Shown here one piece after another: positions 44,379 through 54,307 of a DNA stretch of 64,000 nt (its first letter is position 1; every line of letters starts with the position of its first letter). A model generated the notes under the pieces. That model saw only the letters and a list, made by a program, of their open reading frames with translations, was not told the origin of the DNA and did no database searches. The stretch spans positions 1 through 64,000 of the forward strand of contig DATMBG010000050.1 in assembly GCA_035559535.1 (NCBI GenBank). Direction: 5' to 3'. The stretch comes from Candidatus Limnocylindrales bacterium. GTDB taxonomy: Bacteria > Moduliflexota > Moduliflexia > Moduliflexales > JAUQPW01. The translations under genes and the position numbers were made by a program.

Positions 44379-46361
44379 GTGAAAGGAAAAGTCTATTTTA
44401 TTGGAGCTGGACCGGGTGATCCGGAATATCTGACGGTAAAGGGAAAACAGATTTTGGAAAAGGCCGATTTTATTTTGTACGCAGATTCTTTGGTTAGCCC
44501 TGAGATCCGTCGATTTGCAAAATCCGATGCCAGGATAGAAGGGAGTTCTCACCTTCATCTGGATGAAATTATGGCCAAAATCATCCAGGCTGCCCGGGAA
44601 GGTCAGATAGTGGCCCGGGTCCATAGTGGAGATCCGAGCCTGTACGGGGCCATTCAGGAGCAAATCGTCCGTTTAAATGAAGCCGGGATTCCCTATGAAG
44701 TGATCCCGGGGGTTAGCTCGATATTTGCCGCTGCTGCAAGATTAGGAATCGAATTGACGGTTCCAGAAGTGGCTCAAACCCTTATTTTAACCCGGATAGG
44801 GGGTCGTACACCGATGCCTCCCCAGGAGGAATTAAGAAAATTGGCGGTCCATCAAACCACCCTGGCTATTTTTCTCAGTGCCTCTCATATCCGAAAAGTT
44901 GTAGAAGAATTGAGAGAAGGAGGTTATAGTCCAACTACTCCGGTAGCGGTCCTGTACCGGATTACCTGGCCCGATGAACAGGTTATTCTAACCACTCTGG
45001 ATCGGGTTGCCGAAGAAGTTATCCGGAGCAGAATTACCAAACAAGCCCTTATTTTGGTAGGACCTGCCCTGAAATCGTTAATCGACCTTGACAGGGATCG
45101 AGGGGAAGACCTTAAAACCTCCCGCCTTTATGATCGTACCTTTAACCACCTTTTTCGTAAAACCGATTTAAGAAAAGAATGGGAAAGTAAAGAGGTGAAA
45201 GGGGAAGAGGCAGGACTAAAATCCTCTGAACTTCCTTTCGGAGAGTTGGGAATTATTGCCCGAAGTTATCCCGGTGCCGAATTAGCCCGGAAGCTTCATC
45301 ATCTGTTACCAGATAGCCAGCTTTATTTACCTGAAGATGTAAGGCAAAGGGTTATTTTGTCCAAAGAACTGCAGGGTGTTGTATTTTATAACGGTTCGGT
45401 TATTTCTCTGCTTCAAGATATTTTCACATCCCATCGGGGGTTGGTACTTTGTATGCCTCTAGGCATTGTAGTTCGAGCTCTAGGGAAGTTAGCCGGAGAT
45501 AAGCGGTCAGATCCAGCCGTAGTCGTTGTGGATGAAGCGGGGAGATTTGCCATCAGTGTCCTTTCAGGCCATTTAGGTGGGGCCAATCAACTCGCCCGAC
45601 AAATTGCCGATTTACTGGGTGGTCAGGCCGTAATTACCACGGCATCGGAAGTTCATGATACCCTGGCCGTAGATTTACTGGGTAAACCATGGGGATGGCA
45701 TCTGGTTAACCCGGACCAGATAACTCCGGTGAGTGCTGCGGTGATTAATCGGGAACCTGTAGGGATTTATCAGGATTCCGGAGAGCGAAATTGGTGGTCT
45801 TCTCATCAACCCCTTCCGGGGAATATTCGTCTTTATACGGAACTGGAAGAGTTGAGAAAATCAGATTGCAAAGCGCTGATCCTGATCACACACTGGGAAA
45901 ATAAAACGGTACCCGGGACCTCCTCCCTTCTCCCTTTGTGTCCTGTGGTAATCTATCGACCTAAAAGTCTTGTGGTCGGAATCGGATGTACCCGGGGTAT
46001 CTCTGCGGAGGAGGTAGAAGAGGCCTTATTTTCTTTATTAAAACGCCATCAACTGGCCTTTGAGAGTATCCGAAATCTGGCTACTATAGACTTAAAAAAA
46101 GAGGAAACGGGATTGAGAGTTTTCAGTGAGAAATATCGTTTATCCCTCGATATATTTAGTAAGGATCAAATTAACACCGTTAAAGATCTTCCCCATCCCT
46201 CTGAAGTCGTTTTTAAACAGATAGGAGTATGGGGAGTTTGTGAACCTGCCGCCCTGCTAAGCGCCCAACGTCAATCACCCTGTCAGAAGGCCAGGCTTTT
46301 AGTAGAGAAATCTATCTATGATCGGATAACCCTGGCCATTGCAGAAATTGATTTTGGGTAG
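44379..46361 (+). CDS. cbiFG: Fused CbiF-CbiG: precorrin-4 C11-methyltransferase and cobalt-precorrin-5A hydrolase
   Basis: The 660-residue fusion has CbiF at about 1-255 (FIGAGPGDPEYLTVKGKQIL, HSGDPSLYGAIQEQI, VIPGVSSIFAAAA) and CbiG at about 285-660 (GVVFYNGSVISLL, LVLCMPLGIVVRAL, VLSGHLGGANQLAR, VVGIGCTRGISAEEV). CbiF methylates C11; CbiG opens the delta-lactone with loss of acetaldehyde. These are sequential steps in the anaerobic pathway, so channelling is plausible. The start is GTG 44379. Confidence 0.94.
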   Translation: MKGKVYFIGAGPGDPEYLTVKGKQILEKADFILYADSLVSPEIRRFAKSDARIEGSSHLHLDEIMAKIIQAAREGQIVARVHSGDPSLYGAIQEQIVRLNEAGIPYEVIPGVSSIFAAAARLGIELTVPEVAQTLILTRIGGRTPMPPQEELRKLAVHQTTLAIFLSASHIRKVVEELREGGYSPTTPVAVLYRITWPDEQVILTTLDRVAEEVIRSRITKQALILVGPALKSLIDLDRDRGEDLKTSRLYDRTFNHLFRKTDLRKEWESKEVKGEEAGLKSSELPFGELGIIARSYPGAELARKLHHLLPDSQLYLPEDVRQRVILSKELQGVVFYNGSVISLLQDIFTSHRGLVLCMPLGIVVRALGKLAGDKRSDPAVVVVDEAGRFAISVLSGHLGGANQLARQIADLLGGQAVITTASEVHDTLAVDLLGKPWGWHLVNPDQITPVSAAVINREPVGIYQDSGERNWWSSHQPLPGNIRLYTELEELRKSDCKALILITHWENKTVPGTSSLLPLCPVVIYRPKSLVVGIGCTRGISAEEVEEALFSLLKRHQLAFESIRNLATIDLKKEETGLRVFSEKYRLSLDIFSKDQINTVKDLPHPSEVVFKQIGVWGVCEPAALLSAQRQSPCQKARLLVEKSIYDRITLAIAEIDFG

Positions 46362-46386
46362 TTGTCTGGAAGATCGGTTTATTTTT

Positions 46387-47196
46387 ATGAACGGTAAACT
46401 TTATCTGGTAGGAATAGGCCCTGGTAGCCTGGAACATATGACCTATGCGGCCCGGAGAGCCATTGAAGAAAGTCAGATTCTTATTGGCTATCGTGTTTAT
46501 ATCGATTGGATTGCTAAGGATCCTGCCGGGTCTTCGTTACTGGAGGGTAAGCAGATCATCCGTAAGGAAATTACAGAGGAAAGGGTACGGGCTCGTTTAT
46601 CAATTGAAAAGGCTTGCGAGGGGAATATCGTTGCACTGATTTCCGGTGGAGATGCAGGAATTTATGCCATGGCAGGATTGGTCTTTGAGATCTTATCCGA
46701 GTGGAAGGAGAGTAAAACCCGGTTACCTCCCCTTGAGGTCATACCCGGAATTACAGCCGCGCAGGCAGCGGCTTCTCTGCTGGGTGCACCACTCATGAAC
46801 GATTTTGCCTGTATCAGCCTGAGTGATCTTTTAACTCCCTGGGATCAAATTGCCCTGCGACTTCAGGCTGCAGCCCAGGCTGATTTTGTAATCTGTCTTT
46901 ATAATCCTCAAAGCCGCCAGAGAACCTGGCAAATTCAAGAAGCTCGACGTATTTTGCTTCGTTATAGATCACCGGAGACCCCGGTGGGGATTGTAAGTAA
47001 TGCCTATCGAGAGGGACAAGAGGTAGTGATAACAACTCTGGAAAAGATGATCCACCATCCGATTCATATGTCAACGGTTCTTATTATTGGAAATCGCTCG
47101 ACGTGGGTTCTGGATGAGTGGCTGGTGACTCCCAGGAGGTTTTCCGGCTCCTCCTGCGGAGATGGTTTCGAGGGTTCAGGTAATTTCAAAAAATGA
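46387..47196 (+). CDS. cobJ: Precorrin-3B C17-methyltransferase
   Basis: CobJ/CbiH methylates C17 with ring contraction. The 269-residue protein has LYLVGIGPGSLEHMT, ALISGGDAGIYAMAGLVFEIL, VIPGITAAQAAASLLGAPL, and the CobJ-specific CLYNPQSRQRTWQIQEARRILL. ATG 46387 (MNGKLYLVG) starts the conserved region, so the longer frame from 46339 overlapping cbiFG is rejected. It overlaps cobA by 4 nt. Confidence 0.94.
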   Translation: MNGKLYLVGIGPGSLEHMTYAARRAIEESQILIGYRVYIDWIAKDPAGSSLLEGKQIIRKEITEERVRARLSIEKACEGNIVALISGGDAGIYAMAGLVFEILSEWKESKTRLPPLEVIPGITAAQAAASLLGAPLMNDFACISLSDLLTPWDQIALRLQAAAQADFVICLYNPQSRQRTWQIQEARRILLRYRSPETPVGIVSNAYREGQEVVITTLEKMIHHPIHMSTVLIIGNRSTWVLDEWLVTPRRFSGSSCGDGFEGSGNFKK

Positions 47197-47960
47197 ATGA
47201 AGAAGCAAAACCCATGGGTAAAGTTTATCTGGTTGGAGCAGGCCCTGGAGACCCGGGACTTATTACTTTGAAGGGGATCCAATGTATTCAACAGGCCGAT
47301 GTAATCTTGTATGATTACCTGGCTTCTGAAGAGTTATTAAGGTATGCTGCACCGGGGGCCGAAATCATCTATGTAGGTAAGCAGGCCAGTAACTTCCAGA
47401 CCGATCAAAAAATAATTAACCAGAAGATGATTGAGGGGGCAAGATCCGGGAAGATCGTAACCCGATTGAAGGGAGGGGATCCCTTTGTTTTTGGTCGGGG
47501 TGGGGAGGAAGCAGAAGTTCTGGCCGAGGCCGGAATCCCCTTTGAAATAGTTCCCGGGGTGACTTCAGCCATTGCCGTTCCTGCCTATGCCGGAATTCCC
47601 GTTACCCATCGATCTTATAGTTCCATGGTTACCATTTTAACGGGCCATGAAAGCTCCCATAAGAGCGAATTTCAAATCGACTGGAGCTTGCTGGCTCGGG
47701 AAGGACAAACTTTAGTCATTTTAATGGGGCTTAGAAATCTCCCTTACATCGTTAAGCAGCTCCTGGAATACGGTAAGCCCCCTCAGACTCCGGTGGCCCT
47801 CATTGAATGGGGTACAGTAGCCGAACAGAAAGTGGCCATAGGGAACTTACAAAATATCGTCGAAAAAGCCGTCGAGCAGAACTTCAAACCTCCTACGACG
47901 ATCATTATCGGCGAGGTCGTCCAATTACACAAGAAATTGAATTGGTTCGGTAAAACGTAG
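47193..47960 (+). CDS. cobA: Uroporphyrinogen-III C-methyltransferase
   Basis: CobA methylates uroporphyrinogen III at C2 and C7 to precorrin-2, feeding both siroheme and corrin. The 255-residue protein has VYLVGAGPGDPGLITLKG, RLKGGDPFVFGRGGEEAEVL, IVPGVTSAIAVPAYAGIPVTHR and the MGLRNLPYIV segment. It starts in the cobJ stop (ATGA). No fused CysG dehydrogenase or ferrochelatase domain is present. Confidence 0.96.
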   Translation: MNEEAKPMGKVYLVGAGPGDPGLITLKGIQCIQQADVILYDYLASEELLRYAAPGAEIIYVGKQASNFQTDQKIINQKMIEGARSGKIVTRLKGGDPFVFGRGGEEAEVLAEAGIPFEIVPGVTSAIAVPAYAGIPVTHRSYSSMVTILTGHESSHKSEFQIDWSLLAREGQTLVILMGLRNLPYIVKQLLEYGKPPQTPVALIEWGTVAEQKVAIGNLQNIVEKAVEQNFKPPTTIIIGEVVQLHKKLNWFGKT

Positions 47961-48031
47961 GAAACTCCTTTAAAAATTTTTAAGGTATTACACCGTTTAC
48001 TTAATTTTGTTTGACTTTTAAGCGACCCTTA

Positions 48032-48145
48032 CCTTCGGTCCCTCTCCCACGCTGCAGAAGAAAGGAGCCGATGGATTTCCGGGCCGATTCCCCAGGTGCC
48101 TCCTCTCCCGAAGCTTCGGGAGAGAGATTGGGGGTGAGGGGGAAT
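48032..48145. repeat. CCCTCTCCC repeat element with perfect palindrome between convergent genes
   Basis: TCCCTCTCCC (left) and GAGATTGGGGGTGAGGGG (right) frame a perfect 22-bp palindrome at 48103-48124 (CTCTCCCGAAG/CTTCGGGAGAG). It lies between convergent cobA and the cupredoxin gene, where it could serve as a bidirectional stop. Confidence 0.65.
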
Positions 48146-48224
48146 CACATAGTATTTATCTTTCTATAACCTTAACAAATGGACTTTTCCTTATTAAGAA
48201 ATTCAGTATCTCAATTTTACTGTT

Positions 48225-48875
48225 TCAAGGTTCAAGCGCTACAGAGGTTTCTTTACCCTCTTCGATCTTCACCTCATAGGTTTTATCTATCTGTTTCGGT
48301 GTGAGGAGCTCGTTCCACACCTTAAGTTTCCAGATTCCGATGGGGACATCGGCAATCTTGAACTTGCCGTCTGAATCCGTTACTGCAAAGTAAGGAGTTT
48401 TGACCACTACTATGTAGGCCACCATTTCGGGATGAAGCGAACAAAGTTGTGTATAAACCCCAGGTCGTTTAAACGTATAGCTCCGCTTTTCACCCTTATT
48501 CAAGAAGCCAAGATTGTATTTCTCACCATCGGGAGATAAAACGCTGTGCTTGAAGCTATCACTATTGAGAAAGTCGACCTGGGTTCCCACCAAGATGGGT
48601 AGAACGCGTGGAATGAAGGTTTTCTCCTTCTGATTCATCACAACAGGTCTCTCCGGCGGTTTAAATTCTTTACCCGGTATCTCTTCGATATAAACCACGC
48701 CGGGGTACTTTTTCATCGAAGGGTGTTGAACCCCGCCCACTAGGGTTCCCGTTTTTTCTTCCCCTTGGGCCGGTAATCTAGAACTCTGAAGTACCTGGAG
48801 CAGAACCATCAAGACTCCTAACCCAAAAAGTGATATTACTTTGAGCCCTGTCAAAGTTTTCATAATCCCTCTCAT
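48225..48875 (-). CDS. Exported cupredoxin with C-terminal regulatory-like (CarboxypepD_reg type) domain
   Basis: The 216-residue protein has a signal peptide (about 1-37), a plastocyanin-like domain (about 45-160) and a small beta-sandwich (165-215). The type 1 copper ligands are visible as His in FKHSV and Cys-His-Met in CSLHPEM. It is likely a periplasmic electron carrier or copper protein. It is encoded 34 nt downstream of the cytochrome-porin gene on the same strand, suggesting that it takes electrons from it; that pairing is inference. Confidence 0.82.
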   Translation of the reverse strand: MRGIMKTLTGLKVISLFGLGVLMVLLQVLQSSRLPAQGEEKTGTLVGGVQHPSMKKYPGVVYIEEIPGKEFKPPERPVVMNQKEKTFIPRVLPILVGTQVDFLNSDSFKHSVLSPDGEKYNLGFLNKGEKRSYTFKRPGVYTQLCSLHPEMVAYIVVVKTPYFAVTDSDGKFKIADVPIGIWKLKVWNELLTPKQIDKTYEVKIEEGKETSVALEP

Positions 48876-48909
48876 ATGAGTTTAAGGGTAATTTTAGGCA
48901 CCAAGATTC

Positions 48910-50295
48910 CTAAAAAGCAAAATCCAAACTCAGGTCAACTGCATCATCACTATGTTTGCTGCTTGCCGGAGTTGCCTTTGTGAAACGTTCATCTTTGGTT
49001 GCAAAGCGCCCTTCCACTAAGACTTTCACGTTTGCCCTCACAAGGAAGGTGAGGCTGGTTATAAACCTTGCCCGGTCTTGATCCCTTTGCAAGCCCGGAA
49101 CATCGGGTAAATCCAGGCTCAGGGCTTCATAGCGCAGAGAAGGTATCACCCAGGGATAGATGAAATATTCCCCCTCAATAAACCAGGACCTGGAGTCGAC
49201 AGATTTGTCGCTCAGGGTTCCATAGGGATTGCCATTGCTTCCCCAGATATAGCCGGTTCCGATCTTAAAGTCCCGGTATTTCCCCTGAATGCCGATACCA
49301 AATCGCCAAAAATCATCATTTCGGTTATCGACTTCATCGCCTGTCAGGTTGACTAAAGCTGTTCCACGATAGCCTAATAAACTGGCAATGATAGAATCAT
49401 CTTGCCAGCCGCCTGTTCCTGAGGTACCCCCTTCCTCCTTCTGTTTACTGCTTGAGCCATCAAATCCAAGACCCTTAAACTTCAAAGCTAACTGGGCATA
49501 GACATCCTTCTGGGAGTTATTGTCCTCGATACTCCCATTATTACCGTTTACAACACCGATGGCGTAGCGCCAGCGGGTTCCAAAACCATTAAGTTCTATG
49601 CCGGGTTGTAGATTACTTTGTTGGAACAAATTTCTTGTAGAGAACCCCTCTGGGTAAGGTAAGGTCCAATTACTGTAAAGATAGGGATTGAACGTCAGCC
49701 TATTCTTGTCTCGGGCTGTGAAGAGCTCCAGTTCATGTCTTCCCAGTTTACCTACGCGAAGGTTAAGTAAATGTTTAGGTCCTAAAAGGTTCTCAAACTG
49801 AAGCGAACCCGTCAACTCGGTTTCAATTTCTTCTTCTTCACTTTCGAATTCAACTTCTGTAAAGAAGGAGAGACTGGTTCCCATAGCTCCAGCGGCAAGG
49901 AGTTCTATTTCTTGAGGCATCTCAAATTGGCTCCGGGCCTCCTTAGTTCCACCTGTATCTACGTTGTAATCCGAGATAATCCTCAGGGCCACTGGGGGAA
50001 ACCCAGGTATATCGGAAGGCCAGATGGCTTTGGGCCAGAGTTTCTTATAGGCTTCCTGTCCCAGAGTAACAGGTTCTTGCTTGATATAAGCCGCATCGTT
50101 ATTGGGGAATTTGTATCCATTGAGTCGAAAAGCCTCCCCAAAAGCATTGAGCCGTGGAAAGGCTTCATGGCAGGTTGCACAGGAGGTGTTATATTTACGT
50201 GCAAAAGCAGGAATGGCCTGAGCTTCCTGAACCATACAGATAAGAATCCCCATTCCAACTATAAAGGCTATTTGGTATTTCTGTAATCCCTTCAT
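48910..50295 (-). CDS. Cyc2-like fused monoheme cytochrome c-outer-membrane porin
   Basis: The 461-residue protein has a signal peptide (1-27), then FARKYNTSCATCHEAFPRLN, one CxxCH heme c site next to a conserved LNxFGxxFRxxGY stretch, followed by about 400 residues of alternating beta-strand sequence ending in FAF, a typical barrel C-terminus. The arrangement and size match Cyc2 of Fe(II) oxidisers, in which a heme sits in the mouth of a porin and passes electrons inward. Similar N-termini also occur in uncharacterised porins, so substrate is uncertain. ATG 50295 is chosen for its GGAGG; the frame continues up to 50346 without one. Confidence 0.78.
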   Translation of the reverse strand: MKGLQKYQIAFIVGMGILICMVQEAQAIPAFARKYNTSCATCHEAFPRLNAFGEAFRLNGYKFPNNDAAYIKQEPVTLGQEAYKKLWPKAIWPSDIPGFPPVALRIISDYNVDTGGTKEARSQFEMPQEIELLAAGAMGTSLSFFTEVEFESEEEEIETELTGSLQFENLLGPKHLLNLRVGKLGRHELELFTARDKNRLTFNPYLYSNWTLPYPEGFSTRNLFQQSNLQPGIELNGFGTRWRYAIGVVNGNNGSIEDNNSQKDVYAQLALKFKGLGFDGSSSKQKEEGGTSGTGGWQDDSIIASLLGYRGTALVNLTGDEVDNRNDDFWRFGIGIQGKYRDFKIGTGYIWGSNGNPYGTLSDKSVDSRSWFIEGEYFIYPWVIPSLRYEALSLDLPDVPGLQRDQDRARFITSLTFLVRANVKVLVEGRFATKDERFTKATPASSKHSDDAVDLSLDFAF

Positions 50296-50366
50296 CAAGG
50301 TTTCCTCCCTCTTCAAACTAAGGTTTCGACAGAATAGTCTTTTCAAAATTAAGTAAACCAGATACT

Positions 50367-50386
50367 GGTTAACTCATCAGTTAACC
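50367..50386. promoter_or_regulatory. Palindromic operator-like site between cytochrome-porin and ECF sigma genes
   Basis: GGTTAACT, CATC, AGTTAACC is a perfect 8-bp inverted repeat, 72 nt upstream of the cytochrome-porin ATG and 174 nt upstream of the sigma gene. AGTTAACCG recurs at 50532-50540. It could bind a dimeric regulator. Confidence 0.4.
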
Positions 50387-50446
50387 GGTGGGAGAATGAT
50401 TTTCTATCTAAATAAACGAAGTTTCTGACTTTTATTCCCGAATTAA

Positions 50447-50475
50447 GGAAAAATTTTCATTGATGAAATGGTCAA
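50447..50475 (+). promoter_or_regulatory. Candidate ECF-type promoter for the sigma/anti-sigma pair
   Basis: GGAAAA at 50447-50452, 17 nt, GGTCAA at 50470-50475, resembling the GGAA/GTC core elements of ECF promoters. If real, the sigma factor may autoregulate. Confidence 0.3.
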
Positions 50476-50559
50476 AACCTTATAAGTTAAGTTTTGATTA
50501 ATAGAAATTAGGTGCCACAGTTACCGAGGTTTGAGTTAACCGAGGAAGAATAGGCAGGT

Positions 50560-51132
50560 ATGTTTGGCGGTAAAAATATACGACTTAAAACTTTCGAACA
50601 AATAACCCTCCCCTATTTGAAAGACCTTTATAACTTTGCCAGGAAACTCACCAAAAATGAAAATGACGCAGAGGATCTAACCCAAGAGACTTACCTTCGT
50701 GCTTTTGAGAAGTTTGACCAGTTTAAACCTGGGACAAATGCCAAGGGCTGGCTTTTTGCCATCATGTATCATCTATTTATAGATTCCCGTAAAAAAGCAG
50801 AGAACCGCTACACCTTCGTGGAGATGGAAAAGGCCAGATATATTAATGAAGACCCAACCCATTTTAGAAATTCTTTCCTTTGTTTAGACTCGACAGAAGA
50901 AGACTTGCAAAAATTTTTAACCAGAGTTAAGCTGGAAGATATTAAAAATGCCTTAAACCATTTACCAGAACCCTATAAAACTGTTATGATATTAAGGGAT
51001 TTTCATGGATTTAGTTATCGAGAGATAGCCGAGATCACGGAATTGCCTGTTGGAACAGTCATGTCAAGGTTATCCAGAGGGCGAAGACTTCTGAAGGAGA
51101 AGATATTGAAAAACTTACCCCCTGAGGAGTGA
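50560..51132 (+). CDS. ECF-family RNA polymerase sigma factor
   Basis: The 190-residue protein has sigma region 2 (LYNFARKLTKNENDAEDLTQETYLRAF, NAKGWLFAIMYHLFID) and region 4 (LPEPYKTVMILRDFHGFSYREIAEITELPVGTVMSRLSRGRRLL). It redirects RNA polymerase to its regulon in response to an envelope or redox signal. It is divergent from the cytochrome-porin/cupredoxin genes and is followed after 9 nt by its probable anti-sigma factor. Confidence 0.94.
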   Translation: MFGGKNIRLKTFEQITLPYLKDLYNFARKLTKNENDAEDLTQETYLRAFEKFDQFKPGTNAKGWLFAIMYHLFIDSRKKAENRYTFVEMEKARYINEDPTHFRNSFLCLDSTEEDLQKFLTRVKLEDIKNALNHLPEPYKTVMILRDFHGFSYREIAEITELPVGTVMSRLSRGRRLLKEKILKNLPPEE

Positions 51133-51141
51133 GGAAACCCT

Positions 51142-51939
51142 ATGAAGGAGTGTGAAGAGGTCAAGGTCTTACTAGATATTTACCTGGATGGGGAGTTTAG
51201 CGAAGAGGATACTCGACGAATCCAGAACCATCTGTCCACCTGTCCAAGCTGTTCTGAAATCTTTGAAAAGCGGCAACAGTTTTTAAACTTAATTAAGGAA
51301 AGTGAGATTCGAGAAGAAGTTCCTCCGGGATTGGAGTTGAGTATTCGAAGTAAACTGCGAAAGGCTGAACTACCACAACAGAAGAAACCTTCTATCCTTA
51401 AGGCCAGATCCATCCTGGCAGGGGTTCTGCTTCTTGCCGGGATAATCGGCATAGGGCTTTATTTCCTACAAAAATTCCCGTCTGGTTCCGGAGAAAATAC
51501 TGATTTTCTGAGAGCTGTTACCCGGGATTATGAAGATTATTTGAGACAAGAACTTCCCCTTGAAATCCAAAGCAGTGACCGCGAAGAGGTAATTCGGTGG
51601 TTTAAAAATAAAATCAACTTTAACCTTCTCCTCCCTTCCTTTCGAGATAAAAATATCAAGCTGCTGGGGGGACGATTAACCGGCTTTCAAGGAGAACGGG
51701 TGGCTTTAATTATATATGAGTTAAATGGTAATCCTATTTCTCTGGCTGTGACCAAGGCATGGAGACCTAAGATAGAGGAAACTGCCCGGAATACTCCTGA
51801 GGATATCGATTTTGATTTCTATCAGGTGGATGGATACACAGGGATCTACTGGAACTATCGGGGATTAGTTTACTGTCTGGTTTCAGATCTACCGGAGAAT
51901 GTAAACATCCATCAACTTCTGGATTGGTCCGCTTCTTAA
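51142..51939 (+). CDS. Zinc-finger transmembrane anti-sigma factor
   Basis: The 265-residue protein begins with a ZAS-type anti-sigma domain (His-x3-Cys-x2-Cys in NHLSTCPSC, about 30-40), then one membrane helix (about 92-112) and a periplasmic domain. It would hold the upstream sigma factor at the membrane. The periplasmic domain is of a type I do not recognise. Confidence 0.88.
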   Translation: MKECEEVKVLLDIYLDGEFSEEDTRRIQNHLSTCPSCSEIFEKRQQFLNLIKESEIREEVPPGLELSIRSKLRKAELPQQKKPSILKARSILAGVLLLAGIIGIGLYFLQKFPSGSGENTDFLRAVTRDYEDYLRQELPLEIQSSDREEVIRWFKNKINFNLLLPSFRDKNIKLLGGRLTGFQGERVALIIYELNGNPISLAVTKAWRPKIEETARNTPEDIDFDFYQVDGYTGIYWNYRGLVYCLVSDLPENVNIHQLLDWSAS

Positions 51940-51969
51940 GCTACCGATTTTTGTTTTACATTTTGCATT

Positions 51970-53271
<1,302 letters not shown>

Positions 53272-53380
53272 TTAAGCCGTGGGTGGTGGACCCGGCAATC
53301 TTCCACTCGCTTCCAGGCCTGTCCTACGTCAGGTCGAAGAGTTCAAGACAAAGGAGGAAGAGATTCGTCTGCTTCTTAAA

Positions 53381-53453
53381 GTATGGGAGCATAAAGGTAT
53401 GGGGGTAGGGACGTGTGGAAGACTTTACTTCCATATGCCCATACTCTTACCTT
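53381..53453. repeat. Octamer-type repeat hairpin (GTATGGGA family), degenerate copy
   Basis: GTATGGGAG, GTATGGGGG and GTGTGGAAG on the left face CTTCCATATGCCCATAC on the right around a short spacer. It matches the 8208 and 13801 elements, with decay. It lies upstream of eno and downstream of the gene at 53486. Confidence 0.6.
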
Positions 53454-53485
53454 CTTCGTGATCTTTACTGTCCACGGTCCACTAC

Positions 53486-53884
53486 CTACGGCTCGTCGTC
53501 CTTCGTTAACCGCTTTACCTTTTCCCAAACTAATCCCAGTCCAATTCGATTATACCACTTTCGTGATCTTTCATACTTTTCTAATTCCTTCCAGACATTC
53601 TTATCCCAGAAACTTTCATCCCATACTAATTCCTCAACTTTTTTCTGGGATCTCTTCTTGGGCCATACTTCCTTGACCCACAGGGTCTCGTCCCAGTTCA
53701 GTTCTTCTTCGGGTCTTTTTCGTGGGGATCTTCGAGAAAAATAAAGGTCTACAGAAAAAAGGGTGATGATGGCCGTAAAGAAGATAATTACCCACACGAC
53801 GAGGTAAAAATAGGGATTGATGGACATGGTGACTAGCAGCAAAAGGAAAATGACGGTTAAAATAACAGGAAGTTTTCTGTCCAT
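53486..53884 (-). CDS. Small membrane protein with duplicated Trp-rich motif
   Basis: The 132-residue protein has two N-terminal membrane helices (about 6-25 and 27-48) and a charged cytoplasmic tail carrying two similar motifs, EELNWDETLWVKEVW and EELVWDESFWDKNVW. I do not recognise the family. It lies 7 nt downstream of the zinc-ribbon gene and is probably co-transcribed with it. Confidence 0.65.
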   Translation of the reverse strand: MDRKLPVILTVIFLLLLVTMSINPYFYLVVWVIIFFTAIITLFSVDLYFSRRSPRKRPEEELNWDETLWVKEVWPKKRSQKKVEELVWDESFWDKNVWKELEKYERSRKWYNRIGLGLVWEKVKRLTKDDEP

Positions 53885-53891
53885 AAAGCTA

Positions 53892-54245
53892 TTACCTGCC
53901 TTCCCCCGCCTCAGATGTTTCTAACAGCGGAATATAATATCCTCCAATGGTTCCCGGATGATGACACTTGGGACATGGCTGAGAGATTTTTAAATGTTCC
54001 AGCAGAATTTCCATTTCCAGTGCAGACAATTTATCATCCAGGTCTACCAGATTCAGGTGGGATAAGAATAAACTATATCCACATCCTTTGGTGGAACAGG
54101 GAAGTTTCACATCGATTATCTCCCGGAGATGCATACAATTTTCACAATAAAAATCAAAGGTTCTATATCCAGCACGGGCATCCCAAGGAGAAAAAGTATT
54201 CTTTGAAAGTTCTTTTTTACATTTTAAACAGACTTTTATTTTCAT
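53892..54245 (-). CDS. Small Cys-rich (zinc-ribbon-like) protein
   Basis: The 117-residue protein has three pairs or near-pairs of cysteines: CLKC (6-9 region), CENC, and CPKC, with an extra CSTKGC. The spacing suggests two or more zinc ribbons. No signal or membrane segment is seen. ATG 54245 is used because the frame upstream (to 54278) is short and unlike coding sequence. Confidence 0.65.
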   Translation of the reverse strand: MKIKVCLKCKKELSKNTFSPWDARAGYRTFDFYCENCMHLREIIDVKLPCSTKGCGYSLFLSHLNLVDLDDKLSALEMEILLEHLKISQPCPKCHHPGTIGGYYIPLLETSEAGEGR

Positions 54246-54307
54246 TAAAACGAATTTTATGCTATGGAAAGGAACCAATTCAACATTTTTTGTTATATTC
54301 TCACTTT

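Noticed and set aside
53413-53744. Plus-strand frames of about 90-110 codons upstream of eno
   Set aside because: They are antisense to the small membrane-protein gene or lie in the repeat; no coding signs.
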